From Seriola aureovittata (taxonomy: Eukaryota > Chordata > Actinopteri > Carangiformes > Carangidae): DNA of 64,000 nt. A program made the translations under genes and the position numbers. Location: NCBI RefSeq assembly GCF_021018895.1, contig NC_079373.1, positions 4,715,501-4,779,500 of the forward strand, written 5' to 3'. Of this stretch, positions 1 to 16,505 are shown in pieces. The notes under the pieces are model-generated. The model did no database searches, was not told the DNA's origin, and saw only the letters and a program-made list of their open reading frames with translations. Each line of letters opens with the position of its first letter. Position 1 is the first letter of the stretch.

Positions 1-334
1 GGATTCAGTCTCAAGCTCTACCAGGTGAGATACCTGGGCACCCCAGCATTTGTCACTTGTAACGGTCAACAGTTTTCCTTGAGACAAATGTATCAATAAA
101 CCCAAACAGGTCTCATAATGGATCCAACTTATTGTCTTTCACATGTGCCTCTCAGTTACTCAGAGGAAATTTGACCACACAGTGATACAGTCGTTGCATA
201 ATTCACGAATAGTTCCATATTCATATACACAGAACACATGTTGCACAGTTTACATCCATCTAAAAACTTCAGTGTGGTTGTTACTTAGTGTCCCTGAATC
301 AGTGTCAGGTTCAACACCCTCCTTCTCCACTCAG
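1..334 (+). other. Intron of the first pnpla gene (upstream exons lie outside the window)
   Basis: The first recognisable exon begins at 335 after a CAG acceptor and corresponds to exon 4 of the complete neighbouring paralogue. The 334 bases before it show no pnpla coding similarity. A GTGAGA at position 25 could be a donor, but the 24 bases before it do not match the expected exon 3 protein, so I treat the stretch as intron. Confidence 0.6.
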
Positions 335-3300
335 CATTACGTGGACGGCGCCGTCAGTGACAACCTGCCTCGATGTCACCTGAAAAACACGATAACGTTT
401 TCTGCGTATGCCGGTGAGAGTGACATCTGCCCCCGGGCGAGCACGCTGAACTTCCATGAGGTGCGCTTCAACAATGTCAGCATCCAGGTCAACTCAGAGA
501 ACATGCACAGAGTGGCCAACACCTTCTTCCCCCCACAGCCTGAGGTGAGACGCAGGAGCTCCGTGATTCAGTTGCAGCAGTTCAAAAGCTGTTTTATCAG
601 CTTTAAATAGGATTTGTCAGGTTAAACAAAAATAGAGACCATACCAGTGTTTGCATGTTTTCACCCATTTACCTCAAATCACATCACACTTCTTTTTAAA
701 CCATATACTTCACGTTACCGCCAAACAGTTTCTGAAGTATTATGTTTTTTTTAATTCAAAGGTATTTTCACTCCCTGTAAGCAGCAATGTATCCAGTTAT
801 TTAATGTGGTTATTATTTATCATCTGATAATAATATTGATTATTAGTGAACTGTGTCATGCAACTGTGTTTGTTTGTGTTTTAATATGGGATACCTGTGA
901 GCACAGACAAGCGGAGCGGGTTCAGCAGGAGTTTATGAGAGTAGAAAAAGAGCCTTAAAGCTCAGGATACATGAGACATACATGTTCAGGGCCGCAAAGG
1001 TATTTCAAGTGGGCCGACAAATCACTGGCACAACAGTACAATTTTGGGCAAAAGATAAAAAAAAAAAATGTTTTAATGTTTTAAAACTAAATGATCTTTA
1101 AAAACATCTAAGATGTTTAAAAACTTGTATTAAGGCCTATCACTAAACCAGTGATAGGAACTTTTATGTAGTTGCAGGCCGGACCACATCGTATACTTGT
1201 TAACTTTCAGTCAGTAAAATACATTATACAGTCTGATTGTGTCAACATGGATAGCTGTTTAGCAACCGGAAGAACATCAAACAAAAAATATTTAGCTTCC
1301 CCTGCTTTATGTTCAGTCCATATCCACACATGCAGGACGCCCGTGGTGCATGTGGAGAAAACATGTTCTTTTCTCCTTTTGGAATGAGATGAAAACATGT
1401 TTCTAAAGTTGGCTTTCAAAGTCCTGCTTGAACTAAAACTTTACTCAAAGGTGTTTTGGCTCGAAAATGATTTACAAATTTCCTTCTGCTCGTCAAAAAG
1501 GGATTATTGCAACCTGAAATATACAAAATACGACAGTAATATTTGCAGATTATATGGTCCTATCTTGCATCCTCATCAAGCGCTCTCGGATTTTACAGGC
1601 AATGTCTGAAATCTGCCAGAAAGGCTACATGGATGCTCTCCGCTTCCTGCAAGAGCAGCGTAAGGAAACTTTGCCACAGTAGTTTTCGAATATTCAAGAA
1701 AAACAGAAGCCGAGGAAGAAAAGAAAAACGCGGTGTGATCCAGCGCTTGTTACTGCAGAAATTGTCTTGATTTAAATGCCCATGACAGATCTGATCAGCA
1801 GCGAGTGTCCACTGAGAAGTTTGGAGACGGACTCGCTCAGACCTGCTTGTTGTGAGCTGGTGAAGGAGCAGGCCGAAGCCGAAGAGGCCGATGTGAACAC
1901 GCAGCGGAGCCGACTGAAGCCTCTTCAGGAGGAACACTTCTGGCTGGATCCACAGCTCGTAGAGAAGCTCCCAGCTGACATCAGAAAGGGTGAGTATAGG
2001 AACTGAAGCGCAGGCTGACACAGATGTGAGCAATGAAATCCTGCTTGAACCTGCAGTGCCAGTCCAATAGATCGAATGCAGTAAAACTGTTTGTATTTTA
2101 CTGTATTTGTGTCAGCGCTGTGTGAGGCCTGCAGAGAATCCCATACAGCTGGTGGTCTGTTGTCCCACGTGACCGAGTACCTGCCGAAGAAAGTGACGTC
2201 ATACCTGCAGATCCCCTGTACTCTGCCCGTCGTGTCGCCCTACTCTTTAGCCCACAGGTAAGAGCCCATCATATCACCGGCCTGTATTAGCATTATACTC
2301 TAATACCAAGGAAGCCAGGCAACCATTCCTCATGAATTTTTGATCCTTAAATATAACCATACTTCAGTATTTCTGTTTTTGTGGGACCTCAAATTTTTCC
2401 CGATATTTCACTAGGTGACGTTGTACTCCATTGCATTTATCTGTCAATGTCTTTTACCTTGGATTCCATCTTTCTTTTTACCCCTCTGTTTGCCTCCTCC
2501 TTTCTTCTTTTGCTTCTTTCATCTCAAACTAACCTGAAAACATGAAAATCCCAGAATCCCCAAATCTCTCAAGTTGTTCTATATATATGTGTATATATAG
2601 ATATATACATATTTATATAGATATGTATATATAGAACAACTTTTAGATTCACTGTGAAATTAAACCCAACCTTTTATTCTTCATAATTACAACTTTTCAA
2701 ACTGCGAACTTCATCATGCTAATATTTGTTACTATTACCTATGTCAAATTTAATGCAGGACTTTTATTGACTTCCATCACTGCAAATTGTAAGTGTTAAT
2801 TTGACACTTTAATTTGTCCTTCCAGACTGGTGGATTGGATCCCAGATGTGCCCAGGGACATGAGCTGGCTCTATGGCAAGGCTGAGGACATATACAAACA
2901 AGCGTGGAAGGACAGAGCGGAGGACAGTGACAGGTATACAGTGTGAAGGTCATGTCTCTTGTGCAGCTCTGTGCCTTGGTTTCACTGGTTCAGACATTCT
3001 GTGTTTCTTAGTGTTATCTCAAAGTACAGATGAGGCTGAAAGAACCCTGGTCCTCGATAGTTTTAGAGGTTTTGAGAGTTGGACTACTGGAAATTATGAC
3101 ATGTTGAGGGCAATAGATTATAGACATGACTGGAATCATGTTCTTTCTGCACCACATTTCATGTCAATCCATCCAAGCTGGCGAGATTTTTCACTTTGGA
3201 CCAAGGTATTGGAGCCACACCTTGATATTGGCATCATTAAAGCTGCACTGTAGCATGTCTAAAAGTATAATAATTCATTGAAACTTTACTGTCATCTACA

Positions 3301-3618
3301 TAAGATGAATCCTTGTCTTCACCTTCTTCCAGAGAATCACCTCTGCACAGATGTACAAGCCTGCCTCTAGGCCTGAACCTGTGGAACAGCAGGAAAGAGG
3401 ACACAAACACTGTCCCAATGACCCCAGAAGCCACGCCCACCTCCAGCCTCACCTTCACCTGGAACACACACAGTGAGGTGGACCACATGCCCCTGACTCC
3501 TCCCCCCACACCCTCCCTCAGCCCCACATCTGGGTTTGACAGTGCAGGTAGAGGGTGGGGATTGGGCAGAGCTATGGGGTGGATCAGGAACACGACTAAC
3601 TCTACCTCAAACCATTGA
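335..3618 (+). CDS. pnpla3: Patatin-like phospholipase, ATGL/adiponutrin family (pnpla3-like copy A), 3' part
   Basis: Lipid-droplet acylglycerol hydrolase/transacylase of the PNPLA2/3/5 group; 5' end missing. Exons: 335-544, 1599-1659, 1789-1989, 2116-2257, 2826-2933, 3333-3618, all GT-AG and in phase, giving the last 335 residues. The first exon carries the catalytic-Asp motif (YVDGAVSDN, the DG of the Ser-Asp dyad) and the family block around GESDICPR. Later exons give GYMDALRFL, the conserved PACCELV block, and an ATGL-like helical segment (LVDWIPDVPRDMSWLYG). The Ser/Thr/Pro-rich tail (LTPPPTPSLSP) ends at TGA-free stop TGA/TAG class position 3616-3618. A second pnpla gene follows on the same strand, and samm50 lies about 34 kb downstream, as PNPLA3 lies near SAMM50 in human. 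Assignment to PNPLA3 rather than PNPLA2/5 rests on this neighbourhood; family membership itself is secure. Confidence 0.88.
2571..2642. repeat. AT-rich perfect-arm inverted repeat (hairpin) in pnpla copy A intron
   Basis: A 17-base left arm starting AAGTTGTTC (2571-2587) is matched exactly by its reverse complement at 2626-2642. The roughly 38-base interior is TA-rich and itself partly palindromic, so the whole 72 bases can fold as a hairpin or cruciform. It lies between the exons ending 2257 and starting 2826. Confidence 0.8.
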
Positions 3619-3679
3619 TCTTTAATGCATTCAAGTAAATATGTTTAATATTGCACAGAAGAAGAAAGTGAAGCTGTTG

Positions 3680-3685
3680 AATAAA
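3680..3685 (+). terminator. Poly(A) signal AATAAA, pnpla copy A
   Basis: Canonical hexamer 62 bases after the stop codon of the first pnpla gene; a short 3' UTR is plausible. No direct evidence of use. Confidence 0.5.
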
Positions 3686-4882
3686 TGAATTCAAACATGT
3701 CCTGTGTTTTGTGGCATTAATATCAAAGAAAATATTAGATACACTAAGTAACTGTACATGACAGGCTATAACATGATTTATTTTTTCTTTTCCTGTCGCC
3801 TCCTTTAGCTTTCTCCCAGAGCTTCTTTTATCTATTTGTCTTTCTGAAAAACTCAAACATGTTCCTTGACTGCACTTGTCAATATTTTTTAATTAATTAA
3901 TGAATTAATTAAATTTAACAATGGATCAAGTCACTGTGTGTAATGTCAGAGATGCTGCTCAAATGTGACAAACCTGCAGAGATATTTGAAGGAGCTACTT
4001 GTAAGTCTAGCTATTGCTACAAAGCTAACGTTAGCATCAACACCTGTTTACTTACCAGTCTAGAAGAAACTTTGTGAGTTTGGCATCAAACTTCATTTAC
4101 TCACCAAGAGCTGTCTGCAGCAATGGGGTTTTTTTTCTTCTTCTACTGAAGTTAGCATGCTAACCAGCTAGCCCCGGCTGTCTCCTCACTTTCTGATAGC
4201 GAGTCACTGCAGCCTCCAATCTGCCCTGAAGATGTAGCGCTGCTCAGAGGGAGTTTTATAAGCTTTTGTCTTGTAAACACAAAGATTACTGGAACAAAGT
4301 TCAGAAAGAAAACATCATATATGTATTCATGCATTTTATTTATTGTTTTTTGATATGAAATCCATCAGCTTTTACTGATACACTTGCATTATGATGCACT
4401 TTTATCAAATAACCATCTCACAAAAAACAAACTGACAAACCTCAGGCACATGAGTAACAGTGATAACCCACTGTAAAATTATTCAGCTGGAGCAACAAAC
4501 ACACAAATCAGTAGCTGATGTTGTGCTCTGCTTCTGTTCCTCCCATAGCACTGTGTGCAGTTACATGTTGGTTAAGCAGCCTAAGTTATGAAAACAAAGT
4601 CACATGTTCTGCATCTGCCCTAACTGCAGCCCGTGGGTGAAGTTATTCCAACTTGTTTTCTATTTTGAAACTTGTGACGTTTGAACCTAGTAAGTTGTGC
4701 AATACCATAGCAAACTGACAGGCTACCCACTTTACCCCTGTGTGAAGTGGAGATAACACATCCGTTGACATGTTGATGACACTGGATGGTGTGTCCTAAT
4801 GCACCAGCTGCACTCTGAGATATGATTGAAGGGACTGCAACACTAGAGATGAAGTTTTGATTTCCCATTAAAATCACGGTCG
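3686..4882. other. Intergenic spacer between the two pnpla genes
   Basis: AT-rich sequence between the poly(A) signal of copy A and the start codon of copy B. I see no coding exon, no TATA box I would defend and no recognised mobile element. It must contain the promoter and 5' UTR of copy B. Confidence 0.5.
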
Positions 4883-10578
<5,696 letters not shown>

Positions 10579-11220
10579 ACTGAAAAAAGACTGGCTAAAA
10601 TAGATGTTTATTTATGGTCTCTTAACATATCTGTACTTTGGTGTAGAAGAAGAAATGCTTTGTCTGACTCATGTGGACCATGTGGATTCAACAAGGCAGT
10701 TTGGACACGAACTGAGATGGTGACCAAAAGATTAACTGTTACGCACAATAACTTAGGTTAAATTTGGTTAAGATTATACTTACTGATCATACTATAGAAT
10801 ATAATTTGGACTGATTTAGTTTCCATAACAAAACAATAATTAGGATCAACCACACAATGTATAATTTATGAATGAAGTTTGGAAAAGCAGTAAATAATTT
10901 ACATTTATTTGACTCATCTGACTATTAAAATGACTAATTCATCTAATTAATCAATAACTGTAATCGTGTGATGAGGCTGATTCCAGAGCTCCTGATTAAT
11001 GAAGGCAAAACCATCTATGACGATGATAAATCTGTCACAGCTAGAGTAAACCTCAGTGTTACATTGTCTCTCAGACACACAGTATCCAGTACCAGTCAGT
11101 ACGATCTTCCACACTCAACTACAGATCACTACAGATCTACAAACGTCTACTACAGACAAGTGCAGGACCGGAGCCCATCTGTTGCTTCACGCCCCTGTAA
11201 CGTCTCTGTTTCCTGGCGCC
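10579..11220. other. 3' flank of pnpla copy B
   Basis: AT-rich DNA following the stop codon. I see no AATAAA close by; an ATTAAA near 10923 is a possible poly(A) signal. No gene or recognised element. Confidence 0.4.
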
Positions 11221-11967
11221 ATGTCTGGAGGGAAACCTGCACAGACAAGGGCAGACGCCGCCCTTCAGGACCGTCCAAGTCGTAGAACAAACCGACATGA
11301 TCTCTCTGTTCTGCAACAGGAGAACAGGCAGGTGTACAGTCTGCTGTTTGATAAGATCACAATGAGCAAGCTGGAGGAGCGTCTGCAGGCCAGGGAGCAG
11401 GAGGTCCTGGAAGCAGACACAAATCACTGGGAGGCGACTGTAATGAGCGAGATGGAAGTTGGCTGTCTTCAGAAGTGTCACTAACTGCAGGAGGTCAAGG
11501 AGATGAATGAGCAGCTTGACCAAAGCAAAACTGAAATCCTGCAGCTGAAGGAGAAGAGGGGTCTCACTGAGAAGCTGACTCAGGCTGAAAACCAGCTGAG
11601 GAGCAGAGAAGAGCAAAACCTCCTGATCAAGGAAGCAAGGGGAGGAGTTCAATGCTCTGGAGGAGAAACTCAGAGCAGAGCTCGCCAAGACAGAAGAGAG
11701 CTCAGAGAGATGAGAACAGATGGAGGAGGAGAAACAACCCCTGGAGACAAAGACAGACAAGGAGGAGCAGGAGGAGATTCAAAAGAAACAAAAGCAGGAC
11801 TAGAAGGATATGAAGAAGAAACAGAAGGAGGAGAAAGCAGAACAGAAGAAGAAAAAACAGGAGGAAATAGAGGCACAGAAAAAGAGAGAAAAAGAGTCTT
11901 CCAGCTAACTCTGATCTTTTACCTCAGTGAGGATAAAGACACAGAAAGTCCTAATCCCAAGACCTGA
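11221..11967 (+). pseudogene. Broken intronless coiled-coil reading frame
   Basis: From an ATG at 11221 the frame reads as a typical charged coiled coil (for example LEERLQAREQEVLEAD and LTEKLTQAENQLRSREEQ) but is cut by an in-frame stop at 11482-11484. After about 11640 the coiled-coil character moves to another frame (EEFNALEEKLRAELAKTEE), which has two further stops before Lys/Glu-rich sequence (KKKQKEEKAEQKKKKQEE). No introns are visible. A decayed retrocopy or a dead gene of a long coiled-coil protein fits best; I cannot name the parent. A real gene with sequence errors or unseen introns is possible but less likely. Confidence 0.5.
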
Positions 11968-12359
11968 ACCGTCACACACAAATTCAATACTTTAAAGGGG
12001 GCATAATCACCCAATTAGATTTTATTGTGAGGCAGCTTATGACTTTATCACAATCTTCGTACTGCAATAATGGTAAGAGCAATAAAATGCAAATTAAATT
12101 GTATATTTTTGCAAAATGAATGTCTGTCATACTTAAATACAATGTCACCAAATACTCCAGTCACAATGTTTATTTTAATAAAGCACTACAACATGAAACG
12201 TTAGTAATTATGACTTTTTTTAATCTCATAATCATGACTTTTCTATCTCATAATTTTGACAATATAAACGGAGGGGGAATTATTATTATTATTATATTAA
12301 TATTAATTTAAGAAATATATATATAATCAACTGTGTGCATAGCAACCAATAGCAGGAGT

Positions 12360-12875
12360 GAGAAGAACACAAGTGGACAGGGAGAGAAAACAGAAGGAGA
12401 CGAGAGATAGGCTGAAGAGGACTGAGAAAGGAAGATTGGAAAGAATTGAGGGAGAAAGACAGGAGCAGGGAGCAAACAAAAGACAAGGTAGGATGGAGAA
12501 TTAGCAGAGAGAGGATGTGGAAGGAAAGAGAGAAAGGTACAAGAGGAAAGAGAGAGACAGGTGCAGGAGGAGAGAGAGGACGCTGAAAGACAGGAGAGGA
12601 GGGAGGAGAGAGAGAGAGAGAGAAAGACAGGAGCAAGAGGAGAGAGAGAGACTTAGAGAGCAGAGAAGAAGACATGCGTGGGTGGATGAAGAAAGACAGG
12701 AGAATGAGGAGGAAGATGAGGATGATGGAGAAAAGCAGGAGGAGAAGACAGACAGAAATGAATCATATAAAAAAAAAGGGACTAATTTCCAGCCTGAAAA
12801 TACGGTCCTCCGAACACCAGAAGGCCCCGATCATCAAGGCCATTTCAAAGACCTGCCAGAAGGAGGAGGCCATTG
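12360..12875 (+). other. Purine-rich (GA) low-complexity stretch with Arg/Glu-rich open frame
   Basis: About 500 bases almost devoid of pyrimidines on the + strand. The frame from 12517 to 12876 encodes mainly Arg, Glu, Gln and Lys and becomes acidic at its end. It may continue the decayed coiled-coil sequence just upstream or be simple-sequence DNA. No splice-supported gene model could be made. Confidence 0.4.
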
Positions 12876-14267
12876 AAGCTGGTGGTAACCGTCAGCTTCC
12901 ATCCTGTACAATATGTTTCATTCATGTCTGTGTTACTCCCTGTAGTTAAACAGTCACTTTCAATGTTTTTATTAAGATGTCAGATTCACAAGATCTTAAT
13001 GTTGACACTTAAATGATTGGAGGGTTGCAGGTGCTCAGCTGTACTCCACGTTTCTCTTTGTTGTTCTGTTCCTTTCAGATGACACTCCTGAAATGAAGGA
13101 GGTAAGAACATCAAGGCAACAGGGGGAAGAGGAAGAAGCACATCTTCTGTAGCAGGAACTACCACAGAGGCAGTTTTCAGTACTGTGACAGTTGTTTATA
13201 TGTCTGTCTGTCTGTCTGTCTGTGGGCAGATTTTGTCAACATGATAGCTTCACAACTGTTACGACATTTAACAGGTGTTCAGTTGTGTTCATCAGAATGG
13301 AGAAAACACCAGCCAAAACACTCAAAACTGCCTTTGTGGTAGTTCCCACTACAGCAGATGTCTCCAGAACCACATTTTGCCACGATGAAACACACACACA
13401 CACACACACACACATAGACTCACAGAGTGAAAATAATACCAGCCACACTGTCACAGCAAGTAATGATGTCATGTAATCTAACTGAACAAAATCAGATCAC
13501 TTAATGTAATTCTTTAGGTTTAACTAGCTGATAAATAAGGAAAAGATCACTCCTAGAACAGTAGTTATTTGTCCTCTGATGAGGGGGGTCGGAGGTGGGT
13601 TAAAATTAAAGTTAAAATAACTGAAGTGTGCATTGGCCAACACAAAATAATACAGTCAGTTCAGTCAGTAATGTACAGACTTGTTCACTGGGGAAACTAA
13701 ATTGCTTCACATGCGGAATAACACAAGGAGTGAAAGAAGCCATTAAAGTCAAACTGGAACGACCATCACTAAAAAAAAGGGAGGGGGTCTATGACACCAC
13801 TTATATGCAGTCTTAACACCCATTCACACCATGACTCACGTGACCCTATCTAATAAGAGGAAATGCCATATCTATCCTGCTGCGGGATCCGTCCAAAATG
13901 CCGTCCCCCCTGCCTGTCCCCTTCCCCCCTACGCACTGGTGATAGTCAGTGAGCGAGACAAGTCAAAATCAACACTGAACTAAATAGTGTCCACCTTTTT
14001 GGGATTGATTAACTTGAATGTTGAAACAGCAGAGGCTATTGCCCCCACTCTGACCTGTTTTCAACAGAGTACAGAGTTGAACTGGAAATCAAAAAGTGCA
14101 TTGGGTTAGGTGCAGATGGCTGCAGTGTCACGGTGGAGAAGAGGAATACATTGTACATTCATCAACTCTGGAAAAACCAAAATCTTCAGCTGCTCAAGTG
14201 TGTGTACCATTCCCTACAGCTGTGTGTAAGCCAGACAGTTAAGACTTGTCAACGCAACCTTGGGCAC
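12876..14267. other. Intergenic DNA with simple repeats
   Basis: Contains a TCTG tetranucleotide run (13201-13223) and (CA)12 (13391-13414). A GTTCCTTTCAG followed by a 22-base piece and GTAAGA near 13080-13105 looks like a tiny exon but has no partners. Nothing else supported. Confidence 0.5.
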
Positions 14268-14665
14268 TTGATCAAAGTCTTTTTATTGAATATTTTCGGT
14301 GTACAAAATCAAATAAAACAGAGCATTGCATCCAACCGAAATCAAGTCCCCCCCCCCTCCAACCCACCTGCCCACCCAGCAGCCCTGACCTACATCACTG
14401 AGTGAAAGTTAGTCATTCCTGACGAACACCAAAGGGGATCAACATAAATATTAGGGGATTACATTCTCTGCTTCCATTTTTTCCACAAACATCAAGAATG
14501 GCTGCCAAGTTGCATAGAATTTATCTTATCGTCTGTAGTTTGAGATGTTGCATAACCTCTTTGATTTAATGAGAATACAAGGGGGGAGAGGGTCTTTCCA
14601 TGTGAACAGTATGACCCGCCTGGCCGACAAAGTGCAGAAGACCAACATGTTACACTTGTGATTGT
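14268..14665 (-). mobile_element. 3' end of a degenerate L1-type LINE (ORF2 C-terminus plus 3' UTR)
   Basis: On the minus strand, translation gives LSARRVILFTWKDPLPP, then, after a stop and frame disturbance, ATWQPFLMFVEKMEAENV followed by a stop. This is the conserved C-terminal pattern of vertebrate L1/Tx1-type ORF2 (ARR-x-IL-x-W-K ... W-x-PF). A G-rich 3' UTR (C-rich on the + strand near 14348-14358) and ATTCAATAAAAAG at the 3' end (14280s) fit an L1 tail. It is 5' truncated, as most LINE copies are, and cannot code. Confidence 0.72.
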
Positions 14666-14924
14666 TGCAACCTTGAACACTTGGTTTCTTATTCTCACAA
14701 CTTGTTTCACACAGTGCTCTCTGCCACTGTGAGTAGGTAAAAATCTATAGCCTCATCAGTCCTGGTGAAATCCCTTTGACGCTGGAACAGATGTCTGGTA
14801 CATGGTGACTTTTCATCCATAACTGCTTGTTAGCACATACAGTGGTCAATCAGTGGGGATGAACCAAAGACCACCAAAGACGTTATAATACTGAAATCCT
14901 GCACCAGATGTAGTGATGCTGTTA

Positions 14925-15420
14925 ACAACTTGTACCTGCTGTTTGTAAACGTGTTTCTACAGGAATTCAACAGGATTAACAAGCTCTTCCAGCAGGACAG
15001 AGACGATCCGTTTAAACTCCTTCGCTCCCTCATCTCGTGAGTGGTGGTGTCTAGAATAATACAAACACCAGATGAGGTATTTTGTTACCTGTGGGTGCCG
15101 TTAATTATGGGCTCGCCCTCGTGATGGCATTGGAGGAGGCAAGAATGGAGAACACAACAGAGAGAAATATGAGGAGCAGGCACCATGACCTCTTGGTGGA
15201 AGTGTGCAGACAAGTGCAACAGAGACTTCCACTTAACATCCAGATATGGAAATCTGTGACTGGCGTTCAACCTGACCGTCATTCTGTCACCAGCAAAATC
15301 ATTGCTCAGATCAGTGTCAGTGCTGAAGCTCTACTCAATGTTGGCGTTTTGGGTCGACATGCTCAATTACAAAGACAGAGGTGGAGACCAGTTCTTCAGA
15401 GAACTTACCCTATTCCCTCT
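14925..15420 (+). pseudogene. hAT-transposase-like remnant
   Basis: Two fragments read like the C-terminal half of hAT-family transposases and their domesticated relatives (ZBED/FAM200-type): LLFVNVFLQEFNRINKLFQQ (about 14938-14997), continued by the downstream residues DRDDPFKLLRSLIS, then after stops a second block with RSRHHDLLVEVCRQVQQRLP and IQIWKSVTGVQP (15082-15420). The spacing and residue pattern (F-x-x-x-N-x-x-F-Q, then L-x-E-x-x-x-Q-x-x-x-R) match that family. There are stops between the blocks and no terminal repeats were found, so it is dead. Identification is by pattern only. Confidence 0.4.
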
Positions 15421-16505
15421 GTTGTTGCTTGTGTGTGTATGTATATATATATGCATGCATAGATGTATGTACATGTATATGCATGATAGCATGCATCTAT
15501 GTGCAAGTATCCAGTACCAGTATGCTATTTATGTCATTGTCAGATCTGTAAATCTACCTCTGCTAAGGTGTCTCAGAGGTCAGAGGTGCAGCATACAAGC
15601 TTTGTTGCATGTCAGTCCATCTCTTTTGTGTTGGGCTCCACCTTCCATGTTGTCTTTTGGATTTTTCTTGTACATTAAAACTTACAATAAAAATGTTTCA
15701 CCACAGTTAGCCGCGGGGCAGAGGCATAAAAAGTGCCAACTATAATGTACTTTATACAAAAAACAATAATACCAATAATATAGAAAAAGCATCATCAGGA
15801 CATTTTAATGGACAAATGTTTCATAAAATTCCTTGTGAATGTCATTTCCATAAACATACAAAACATAATTCTAAAATTCCTAAAGCAAAAAAAGTGATAA
15901 CAAAGTTTAAAATAAAACCTGTTTGATTTTTGTAACATTGTATTGAAAGGTGTGACAGAAATTCCCCCTGTGGAACCTCTAACATCCATAATGAGTCTGG
16001 TTTCACCGGGTGATCACTTTGCATCGTGGTCAGTTCATAGCACCATGAATGTAAAAATATTAATGCTTAGCTGAATCCTCATTTCACAGAGAGGATCATA
16101 TAGGCTCACACAGATCAGACAAGCTTATAAAATAATCATCTGGAGTTTTATCTACTGTTAAAACAGTAGACGTGAATGTTTACAGCTACTGCATCACAGT
16201 GCAGTATAGTACAGTACAGTAAGGTACAAAGGCAAAACAATGTTTAAATACATGACCTCCTCCAATGACAGTCAAGCATCGTTGTCAAGTCCCTGATTTC
16301 ACATATTTAAAAAGACTGCCATGAAGACGATCGTACATGAATACAAGGTCACAAACGAAATAAAACACAGAATATTCTGCAAAATTTCTAAAAAGTCCAT
16401 CTATGTGTGTATATTCCACCCCGACACTAATAAAGAGGAAAACAATCTAAGACCTGACAAAAGAGGTGAAGGACTGAACTGCAGCAGGAGTCAAAGCCTG
16501 TGTCC
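15421..16505. other. Intergenic and tdg copy 1 3' UTR
   Basis: A short TATG/GCAT-rich run lies at 15429-15500. The stretch below 16506 is the 3' UTR of the minus-strand tdg copy 1; a reverse-complement ATTAAA near 15804-15809 is a possible poly(A) signal. No other feature seen. Confidence 0.4.

Noticed and set aside
1..24. Possible end of a pnpla copy A exon before GTGAGA
   Set aside because: None of the three frames resembles the expected exon 3 end (PPSYRGV in copy B).
11137..11760. 207-residue minus-strand frame
   Set aside because: Leu/Ser-rich complement of the coiled-coil relic on the + strand; no splice sites or family pattern.
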